NCBI GenBank assembly: GCA_016342385.1
Contig: JAEINM010000282.1
Location: 1-5,719, forward strand
Origin: Spirochaetaceae bacterium
GTDB lineage: Bacteria; Spirochaetota; Spirochaetia; DSM-2461
DNA: 5,719 bases
Direction of reading: 5' to 3'
Made by a program: the position numbers and the translations under genes. Below are positions 1 through 5,697 of this stretch, in pieces. The notes under the pieces are model-generated. The model worked only from the letters and a program-made list of their open reading frames with translations. It had not been told where the DNA came from and searched no databases. Numbering within the stretch: position 1 is the first letter of the stretch; every line of letters begins with the position of its first letter.

Positions 1-1
1 T

Positions 2-34
2 AGGGCATCTCTACACAGGGCATCTCTACACAGG
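2..34. repeat. 15-bp tandem repeat, 2.2 copies, directly after ackA
   Basis: The unit AGGGCATCTCTACAC occurs at 2-16 and 17-31, followed by a partial AGG at 32-34, with no mismatch between the copies. Read on the minus strand, the array starts one base after the ackA stop codon, so it lies in the ackA 3' untranslated region. The window begins at the array, so the true copy number may be higher. The unit is not self-complementary, and I see no hairpin or T-run that would make it a terminator. Its function is unknown. Confidence 0.85.
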
Positions 35-35
35 T

Positions 36-1373
36 TTATTTTGCTTTGACGATTATTTTTTCCAGACCGGGGCGTTTTTCCAGGTCTCTTGGAAGGGCCG
101 CTTCTCTGTTTTTATTCACGTAGGACGGATCCTGGAAAGAATAGGTGAAATTGGTATGTACGTCGTATGTTCCGTTCATTAGAGCGAAGGTATCTTCAGT
201 CATCACCAGCTCTTCATCTGTGGGAATTATAAACACTTTTACCTTGGAATCCTCTGCGGAAATGCAGGTTTCACAGTTTTGAGATTTAGATATGGCGTTC
301 TTTTCCATATCCACTTTTACACCAATGCTCTCCAGCTCAGACAGTGCTTTCGCCCGGACTGGAGGAGACATCTCTCCTACTCCTGCTGTAAAAACAATGG
401 CATCGACATTTCCCAGCACAGCGGAATAGGAACCGAGGTATTTCTTAATTCTGTAGGCTTCCATATCCTGTGCGAGAATGCATCTCTCATCATTTTCTTC
501 TACCCCGTCATTAATATCCCTTCGGTCAATGTACTTTTCTGTTATTCCGAGAAGACCACTGTTTTTGTTGAGAATCCTGTCTACGGCATTGGCGTTCATA
601 TCGGTTCGGCTTATGATATAAGGGATAATGGCCGGATCAATATCTCCGCATCTGGTACCCATTATAAGCCCTTCCAGAGGGGTTAGGCCCATGGATGTAT
701 CGATGCACACTCCATTTTTAACGGCGCACATACTGGCTCCATTTCCAATATGGGCTATGATGATGTTTGTTTTTAGAGGATCTTTACCCAGAAGGGTTGC
801 GGCCCGTTTCGCCGTATAGAGATAAGATGTTCCGTGGAATCCGTAACGTCTTACATTGTAATCTCTGTACCATGAGTGGGGAAGGGCATACATAAATGCT
901 TCATCCGGCATTGTCTGATGCCAGGCTGTATCGAGTATGGCGCAGTGGGGAACATCGGGGAGGACTGCCTTTGCACCGATAATACCAGTAATATTGGCGG
1001 GATTGTGCAGAGGGGCCAGAGCAGAGAGCTCCTTTAGAGTCTCGATGACTTCATTATCTACAATTACGGATTTAATAAATCTTTCTCCACCGTGGACAAC
1101 TCTGTGTCCAACAGCTTTAATCTCATTGATTTCAGTTACGCAGCCATTTTTTTTGTCGATAATCGCTGCAATAATTAATTCTACGGCCTCTTTGTGTGTG
1201 GGACAGGCTCGTTTTCTTGTATGAGATTCTCTTCCCGGTATATTGCTCTCTATAGTAGAGATATTCTCGCCGATTCTTTCGACAATACCGTTTCCCAGTA
1301 CCTCTTTGTTTTCCCAGTCGTATACCTGATATTTTGCAGAAGAACTTCCACAGTTCAGGGTCAGAATAATCAT
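36..1373 (-). CDS. ackA: Acetate kinase
   Basis: This 445-residue cytoplasmic enzyme transfers phosphate between acetyl phosphate and ADP, giving acetate and ATP. It normally works with phosphotransacetylase, which is not in this window. It belongs to the ASKHA (acetate/sugar kinase) fold. Visible signatures are the N-terminal LNCGSSSAKY (residues 6-15), GHRVVHGGERF (89-99), AILDTAWHQTMP (145-156), RRYGFHGTSY (175-184), HIGNGAS (208-214), GTRCGDIDP (239-247), FTAGVGE (328-334) and PTDEEL (384-389). N7, R91, D148, H180 and R241 fall at the same numbers as the catalytic residues of the Methanosarcina enzyme, and E387 or E388 matches its late glutamate. The start is supported by GGAGGT at 1386-1381, seven bases before ATG. 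Family members are usually about 400 residues; the extra length is mostly a tail of about 45 residues after residue 400. The gene is complete and divergent from the next one. Confidence 0.97.
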   Translation of the reverse strand: MIILTLNCGSSSAKYQVYDWENKEVLGNGIVERIGENISTIESNIPGRESHTRKRACPTHKEAVELIIAAIIDKKNGCVTEINEIKAVGHRVVHGGERFIKSVIVDNEVIETLKELSALAPLHNPANITGIIGAKAVLPDVPHCAILDTAWHQTMPDEAFMYALPHSWYRDYNVRRYGFHGTSYLYTAKRAATLLGKDPLKTNIIIAHIGNGASMCAVKNGVCIDTSMGLTPLEGLIMGTRCGDIDPAIIPYIISRTDMNANAVDRILNKNSGLLGITEKYIDRRDINDGVEENDERCILAQDMEAYRIKKYLGSYSAVLGNVDAIVFTAGVGEMSPPVRAKALSELESIGVKVDMEKNAISKSQNCETCISAEDSKVKVFIIPTDEELVMTEDTFALMNGTYDVHTNFTYSFQDPSYVNKNREAALPRDLEKRPGLEKIIVKAK

Positions 1374-1647
1374 ATTTTGGACCTCCGGTTTTTTAAACCA
1401 TTTTTTTACTTGACAAAAATCAGAACTAACCTTTTTAAGTCTAACGTTTTTCCATATTTCATTACAACATGATTTTTAATTCCGGGAGTTTTAATTTGTA
1501 TTTTTTAAAAATCATTCAAGATTAATCAGTTCAACTCCTGGTGAAAGCTCGTCTTTAGACAGATTTTTCTGGTCTTTTTATAAATCCCTGTTATTCTATA
1601 ATTCATAATTTTTTGTCTTATTAAAAAAATCGGGAGATTCTAAGGTT
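1374..1647. other. Divergent intergenic region between ackA and the hydrolase gene
   Basis: This AT-rich 274-bp stretch holds the upstream signals of two divergent genes. For ackA the ribosome binding site is clear (minus strand, 1386-1381). A weak minus-strand promoter candidate is TTGTAA (1467-1462) with an 18-bp spacer to TAGACT (1443-1438); each box matches consensus at four of six positions. An imperfect inverted repeat pairs CCGGGAGTT (1482-1490) with AACTCCTGG (1533-1541) with one G-T pair, and a small palindrome GATTAATC sits at 1520-1527. Either could be an operator, but nothing identifies a regulator. I see no small gene or known riboswitch. Confidence 0.5.
1556..1602 (+). promoter_or_regulatory. 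Sigma-70-type promoter for the hydrolase gene
   Basis: TAGACA (1556-1561) and TATAAA (1579-1584) each match five of six consensus positions and are separated by exactly 17 bp. This would start transcription near 1591, leaving a leader of about 57 bases before the ATG at 1648. A perfect TATAAT lies just downstream at 1597-1602 but has no good -35 box at normal spacing, so it could be a second start. The 17-bp spacer contains a weak CAGA/TCTG hairpin. Confidence 0.5.
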
Positions 1648-2613
1648 ATGAGAGGGAGCAGATATACATTTAAAAGTGAAGACTACAGGGATATTTCCGC
1701 GGTCAAGTGGATTCCCGATGATGACACAGAGGTTATCGGAGCCGTTCAGATTATCCATGGTATGGCCGAACATATGGAACGTTATGATGATTTTGCCCTC
1801 TTTCTCAACAGGAAGGGTTTTGTTGTAATCGGAAATGACCACAGGGGTCATGGGAAATCCCTGGAAGCAGAAAGTGATACGGGTTTTTTTTCCGAAGAAA
1901 ATGGCTGGGAAAAAGCACTTCATGATATAAGAAAAGTGACTCTGCAGCTGAAAGAGCAGCATCGGGAGCTTCCCATATTTATTATTTCCCATAGTATGGG
2001 CTCTTTTTTTGCCCGGGATTATATCTCCCGCTGGGGTGATGATATAAATGGCGTGATTCTTTCGGGAACGGGGAATCAGAAGACTTTTATGGTCACAGTG
2101 CTGCAGTTTCTGGTAAAAATTGAAATTCTTTTCAGGGGACTGCGCCATAGAAGCACCTTTTTTGATAATTTAAGTTTCGGATCTTTCAACAAACCATTTG
2201 AGCCGGGAGCACCGACTCCATTTGAATGGCTTTCCAGAGACAGAGTCCAGGTTGATAAATATGTAGATGATCCCCTCTGTGGTTTTATCTGTACAACGGC
2301 CCATTTCAGGGATCTGGCACAGGGGTTGAAGAGAGTTTGTGACCCGTCCCTGTATTCTCAGGTTCCTAAAAATCTTCCTATATTATTATTTTCAGGCGAT
2401 GAAGACCCTGTAGGAGGGGCAAAGGGACAACTTGTCAGAGAGGTTTATGAGAATTACCGCAGAGTCGGGATTAGCGATGTCACTATGGAATTAAACCTGG
2501 GGGGCAGACATGAAAGCCTCAATGAGATTAATAGGGATATTGTGTATGACGTATTTCTTCAATGGTTGAAAGTCCATGTGGGAAAAAAAGATGAAATCCT
2601 GATTCAAGAATAA
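1648..2613 (+). CDS. Alpha/beta hydrolase, monoacylglycerol lipase / lysophospholipase type
   Basis: This 321-residue protein has no signal peptide or membrane segment and is probably cytoplasmic. It matches the Hydrolase_4 (serine aminopeptidase S33 / PldB-like) group, whose members release fatty acids from monoacylglycerols or lysophospholipids. Landmarks in order are the oxyanion HGMAEH (37-42), DHRGHG (64-69), nucleophile elbow SHSMGS (114-119) with Ser116, the acid segment SGDEDPVG (249-256) with Asp253 as likely acid, and GGRHE (285-289) with His288. The helical lid lies roughly at 145-235. The elbow has Ser in place of the first Gly of the usual G-x-S-x-G. The start is ATG 1648. GGGAG at 1632-1636 is 11 bases upstream, a little far, and no better in-frame start is visible. 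The next gene follows after 35 bp with no terminator, so the two are probably co-transcribed. The substrate cannot be told from sequence alone. Confidence 0.9.
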   Translation: MRGSRYTFKSEDYRDISAVKWIPDDDTEVIGAVQIIHGMAEHMERYDDFALFLNRKGFVVIGNDHRGHGKSLEAESDTGFFSEENGWEKALHDIRKVTLQLKEQHRELPIFIISHSMGSFFARDYISRWGDDINGVILSGTGNQKTFMVTVLQFLVKIEILFRGLRHRSTFFDNLSFGSFNKPFEPGAPTPFEWLSRDRVQVDKYVDDPLCGFICTTAHFRDLAQGLKRVCDPSLYSQVPKNLPILLFSGDEDPVGGAKGQLVREVYENYRRVGISDVTMELNLGGRHESLNEINRDIVYDVFLQWLKVHVGKKDEILIQE

Positions 2614-2648
2614 AGCACGGGGAGAAAAAAAAGAGTAGTAGAGTGTAG

Positions 2649-3947
2649 ATGAAAACTTTACGGCTCTTTTTTTTTCTCTTACTGTCATTCTCTCTTTCAG
2701 GGCAATGTGTTCTGGACTATCAATATGGAGTCTCCTATCCCCGTGGAATCTTCACAGGTCTCAGTTTTAATTGTGAATATTTTTTATCTTCTGCAGAGAT
2801 TAATTACAGTAAGGACACTTTTTCCCTGAACAGGGCATTCCTTACCAGTGATTATCTTTCTCTGGGATCTGTAACATTTAGCGGATTATTAAGAGACATG
2901 AGATATGAGAACTCCCATTTTTATTCCGCTGAAGATGACTCTAGAGCTGTCATTGATAAAGAGGGAAATCCCCTGTTAAATCACGGGGGTATAGTGGAAG
3001 TTAAAAAACTGCACCTGGGAATTTCAGCTTTCACAAAGGAAGATTATTCTCAACTCTTAGTGTGGAAGAATACAGATCTGTTAGATTTCTGTTCTTTTCA
3101 TATTGTTCAGTCTCTGTCTTTTCCGAAATTTGAGAATGAAACGGATTTTGATACTTGGTACATATGGGAGCCCCCTCTTTATTCCCCCTTTCAATGGAAT
3201 AGCTCCCTGACCTTACTATTGGGAAGTGACCGGTTATTCGGTGGTGGTCAGTTTCAGTCAAATGCTTCCCCGGATGACCCGGCGGGGTTTTCTGCTCTTT
3301 TTCTGGGAGGGATCTCATTTCCACATCTGTTTGTTCAGAATGAAATTCGTTTGAACAGCAGTCGTTTTGTGACAAGTGATCTTAGGTTTAACCGGTATCC
3401 ACTTTTATTAAAGGGGAAAATAAATTATACAGGGCCAATTTTTGAAATCTGCAATAACTATACCTTCTCCTATGAAAAAAAGCCTTTTCCCTGGCATAAC
3501 AGGCTCTGGCAGTTTATGTGGGAATCAGAACTGTCTTTTCAAGATGAGAAATGGGAAATAGACGGGGGAGTCCTTTTCTCCCTATTTAATGATAAGGCAG
3601 ACCCCCTTTTCATTAGAGTTTCTCTCGAAGGAGTTATCAAAAGGCTATACACCTTTTTTTACTGGCAGATAGAAGGTTTAGGTGAATACGATTCTCTGTT
3701 TCATTATGTATATTCAGTAGAAGGGGGGTATGAGTCATCGAGTTGGAATATCGCTCTGTCCTCCTCTCTGGAAATCGACAAAAGGATTAGAACACATTTA
3801 TTTCTTAAAGCGTCCTTTTCTTTTAACAAAAAATGTATTTCCATGGATTTTTCCCTGGAGGATATCGGTTTATATAATAGTGAATCGGTAAAAATGAAAC
3901 CATCTCTTTTTATAGGCTTGGAACTGAAAGATATAGCTCCTTTCTGA
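2649..3947 (+). CDS. Secreted aromatic-rich protein, probable outer-membrane beta-barrel
   Basis: I do not recognise the family. The 432-residue product begins with a clear signal peptide: basic MKTLR, a hydrophobic core at about residues 6-14, and a plausible cleavage near SLSG (15-18). Cys20 follows, but SGQC is a poor lipobox, so a lipoprotein is unlikely. The mature part is rich in Phe, Tyr, Trp and Ser, with many short alternating polar/hydrophobic stretches and no long hydrophobic helix. It ends in Phe432, as many outer-membrane barrel proteins do. From this I infer a barrel in the outer membrane. An in-frame TAG directly precedes the ATG, fixing the earliest start. The ribosome binding site is poor: GGGGAG (2619-2624) lies 24 bases away. 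A run of nine T (2667-2675) encodes Phe7-Phe9 in the signal peptide. The gene follows the hydrolase by 35 bp; a shared lipid or envelope role is only a guess. Confidence 0.7.
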   Translation: MKTLRLFFFLLLSFSLSGQCVLDYQYGVSYPRGIFTGLSFNCEYFLSSAEINYSKDTFSLNRAFLTSDYLSLGSVTFSGLLRDMRYENSHFYSAEDDSRAVIDKEGNPLLNHGGIVEVKKLHLGISAFTKEDYSQLLVWKNTDLLDFCSFHIVQSLSFPKFENETDFDTWYIWEPPLYSPFQWNSSLTLLLGSDRLFGGGQFQSNASPDDPAGFSALFLGGISFPHLFVQNEIRLNSSRFVTSDLRFNRYPLLLKGKINYTGPIFEICNNYTFSYEKKPFPWHNRLWQFMWESELSFQDEKWEIDGGVLFSLFNDKADPLFIRVSLEGVIKRLYTFFYWQIEGLGEYDSLFHYVYSVEGGYESSSWNIALSSSLEIDKRIRTHLFLKASFSFNKKCISMDFSLEDIGLYNSESVKMKPSLFIGLELKDIAPF

Positions 3948-4020
3948 AGTGTTGAGGAATAAAATCATAGCTGAATCCCGATCCGGCGAAGGGTGAACAA
4001 AAATTGTATTCAAGCGAAGC

Positions 4021-4869
4021 GTGTTTTATAGCAAAAGGCCCGGACTATTAAGGCGGATCAACGGCAGAGTCTCCACCAGAACAGATGTGACGACAGAGGG
4101 GCATTCTCTACTGGAATCTATTTACGGCGGATATCTTGATAAGAGCTACTATACACAGGATTCTCTGGGATCTGTTATCGGAACTTTCAACGACAAGGGA
4201 AGAATTGATGAGAAGTATACCTATGATTCATTCGGCCGAGTAACTGAAGGAAGATTTGATAATGTAAACCGGTTGGGTTACAATGGAAAAATGATCGATC
4301 CATTTACAGGCAATTACGACTACGGATTCAGGGATTATTCGCCGGTCAGTATGAGATTTACTACTGTGGATCCTATTAGGTCAGGTTCTAACTGGTATTC
4401 TTATGTGTCGAATGATCCAATCAACAAGATTGATCCGTTTGGATTGCAGGAGAGTGATAATAAACCAGAAGACAGAACAAACTTTGGTTTTGACCAGATT
4501 TATCCTGAATATCCTAATGATTGGTCTAATTATGATTATGAGTTTGTGGAATCAGAAATACATGATGATGAAGATTATGGAGTAGCTGTTGTAGTAGATA
4601 CTGGTACTGGAATTCATCTAGAGAATGGCACTGATCCTCCCTTCATTGACCCTGATACTGGCGGTGATTCCGGCATCGATATCATTGTAGTAGAATTAAC
4701 AATTACTACCACTAATGGAGAGACTATAACTGAAACATTTGTAACTACTGATGATAAAGATATCTTTATTGTACCAACTGATGAAGAAGTAATCAGTGGC
4801 GATGCTACTATTGATTTTTACGATATAGATGAAGATATAACAATTACACACCAATTAGGATTTGATTAA
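4021..4869 (+). CDS. Orphan Rhs C-terminal fragment with an acidic variable tail
   Basis: This is the end of an Rhs/YD-repeat polytoxin-like protein, 282 residues if read from GTG 4021; full Rhs proteins usually exceed 1,000. Residues about 34-142 match the RHS repeat-associated core: IYGGYLDKSYYTQDSLGSV, EKYTYDSFGRV, LGYNGKMIDPFTGNYDYGFR, RFTTVDPIR, NWYSYV, NDPINKIDPFGL. DPFGL (138-142) is the usual boundary before the variable effector domain. The tail (143-282) is unrecognised: 38 Asp/Glu against 3 Lys/Arg, many Thr, Ile and Val in short strand-like runs, and no nuclease or deaminase motif I can see. The frame is open from 3997, just after TGA 3994-3996, but GTG 4021 has no convincing ribosome binding site. 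It may therefore be a silent cassette that relies on recombination with a full rhs gene, or a decayed remnant. The stop codon overlaps the next start. The domain assignment is firm; expression and toxicity are not. Confidence 0.8.
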   Translation: MFYSKRPGLLRRINGRVSTRTDVTTEGHSLLESIYGGYLDKSYYTQDSLGSVIGTFNDKGRIDEKYTYDSFGRVTEGRFDNVNRLGYNGKMIDPFTGNYDYGFRDYSPVSMRFTTVDPIRSGSNWYSYVSNDPINKIDPFGLQESDNKPEDRTNFGFDQIYPEYPNDWSNYDYEFVESEIHDDEDYGVAVVVDTGTGIHLENGTDPPFIDPDTGGDSGIDIIVVELTITTTNGETITETFVTTDDKDIFIVPTDEEVISGDATIDFYDIDEDITITHQLGFD

Positions 4870-4871
4870 TG
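4855..4871 (+). promoter_or_regulatory. Ribosome binding site and TAATG coupling
   Basis: TTAGGA (4855-4860), eight bases before the ATG at 4869, lies inside the end of the Rhs fragment. The Rhs stop TAA (4867-4869) shares its last A with the ATG of the next gene. The arrangement implies translational coupling and supports treating the two as a pair. Confidence 0.75.
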
Positions 4872-5540
4872 AAAAAGTATTTTATTATTTTTATGATATT
4901 ATTCTCTAGTGCCCTTTATTCCCAGAACTACTACAATTTGATAAGTCCTGTTGGATGGGATAATAACACAGATTTTGATGCAGAATTAGAAAGTTTTAAA
5001 GGTATCGTTGATGAGCTTTGTGATGTTACAGATCAACTAATGACGATAGCTTTTAATAATGAGGAATATGTTATTCAGCAAAATAGCACTGTAACTTCTA
5101 TCATTGGGAAAAACAATGTAATGCTTCCTGCTGGTTACTTATTGCCGAACAATAAAATAGAATTAGATTTAACAAAAAAGCTAGTTTTATTAATATTTAT
5201 TGATAATAAATCGCCAATAAATAATTATAGATTTTTTGATAAGAACTCAATCCTCTTTCATTCGGATAAAGAGCAAAACGTATTTTCTCCATATCATATA
5301 TTAGCGTTCCCTAAAGATACATATTCAGATCTTAGATCCCCGACTCTTCTTGTGAATATTCAGGAAAGAATCGAAATAACAGTTGGCGGTATCGATGTGA
5401 TAGATAAATCAATTGAGAATTACAATATTGGAGATCTTCTCGGGACGAGTAGAGGAAGTAATGTTGTAATGATTTTTAACTCTCCTCCTTTTTTTAAGAA
5501 AGAGATATTCCCGATTTATATCCAAAAAAAAATAGAATAA
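4869..5540 (+). CDS. Exported protein of unknown function, candidate partner or immunity protein of the Rhs tail
   Basis: I do not recognise this 223-residue family. Residues 1-18 form a clear signal peptide (MKKYF, hydrophobic IIFMILFSSAL, cleavage near YSQ), so the mature protein is likely periplasmic or surface exposed. There is no lipobox. The mature part has no second membrane helix; residues 103-112 (KKLVLLIFID) look like a buried strand. Asn, Ile, Asp and Lys are frequent and there is one Cys (51). The gene is markedly AT-rich: about 28% GC over 4861-5220 by hand count, against 45-50% in sampled parts of the hydrolase and barrel genes. This points to separate acquisition. Position directly after an Rhs tail, with a one-base overlap, is where Rhs immunity genes normally sit, so immunity is the first hypothesis. 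Most Rhs immunity proteins are cytoplasmic, so the signal peptide would imply an envelope target. A different role, such as an export or surface partner, is also possible. Confidence 0.8.
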   Translation: MKKYFIIFMILFSSALYSQNYYNLISPVGWDNNTDFDAELESFKGIVDELCDVTDQLMTIAFNNEEYVIQQNSTVTSIIGKNNVMLPAGYLLPNNKIELDLTKKLVLLIFIDNKSPINNYRFFDKNSILFHSDKEQNVFSPYHILAFPKDTYSDLRSPTLLVNIQERIEITVGGIDVIDKSIENYNIGDLLGTSRGSNVVMIFNSPPFFKKEIFPIYIQKKIE

Positions 5541-5561
5541 CATAAGAAACTAGCTAATCTG

Positions 5562-5585
5562 CAGAGTCTGGAAATCTGGACTCTG
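5562..5585 (+). other. Perfect-arm hairpin downstream of the exported gene
   Basis: CAGAGTC (5562-5568) pairs exactly with GACTCTG (5579-5585). As RNA the stem extends inward through two G-U pairs and one G-C to a four-base AAAU loop, giving about 10 bp. It lies 21 bases after the stop codon. It is not followed by a T-run, so it is not a standard intrinsic terminator. It could stabilise the transcript 3' end or belong to a larger structured element. Confidence 0.6.
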
Positions 5586-5619
5586 TCTGGTTCAGCGATA
5601 AACTTAAGCTAAGATCTTG

Positions 5620-5682
5620 AAGTAACATGAGCGTTGAAGCTGACTCTCCCTGTGGGTCGAGCAGCTTAACTTACGGTTACTT
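5620..5682 (+). other. Two-stem imperfect hairpin with integron attC-like layout
   Basis: Outer arms AAGTAAC (5620-5626) and GTTACTT (5676-5682) are perfectly complementary. After unpaired spacers of six (5627-5632) and five (5671-5675) bases, an inner stem pairs GTTgAAGCTG (5633-5642) with CAGCTTAAC (5662-5670), with G5636 bulged. The apical part pairs CTC/GAG and CCC/GGG around TGT, with A5643 unpaired. A 63-bp element with AAC and GTT at its ends, an outer box pair, unpaired spacers, an inner box pair and single extrahelical bases is the layout of attC cassette sites. The outer box GTTACTT departs from the attC consensus GTTRRRY, so a structured RNA is an equal alternative. Confidence 0.35.
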
Positions 5683-5697
5683 ATTAAAAGAGATTAC

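Noticed and set aside
1410..1438. Perfect TTGACA with a 17-bp spacer to TTTTAA on the plus strand
   Set aside because: The -10 box matches only three of six positions and the leader would be over 200 bases; the pair at 1556-1584 is better placed.
279..1472. Several plus-strand open frames across and just beyond ackA
   Set aside because: They lie mostly antisense to a gene with full family signatures, show no recognisable protein features and have no supporting start signals.
1621..2148. Minus-strand 175-codon open frame antisense to the hydrolase
   Set aside because: It mirrors a clearly conserved gene, and its translation has no recognisable domain or signal.
2700..2708. Cys20 of the barrel-like protein as a lipoprotein site
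   Set aside because: The residues before it are SGQ; Gln directly before Cys does not fit a lipobox, even a relaxed one.
3948..4020. Terminator or promoter between the barrel gene and the Rhs fragment
   Set aside because: No stem with a T-run and no acceptable -35/-10 pair is visible in these 73 bases.
4648..4671. Asp-rich stretch DPDTGGDSGID as a calcium-binding loop
   Set aside because: It resembles DxDxDG but the spacing and third Asp do not match, and the whole tail is Asp-rich, so chance is likely.
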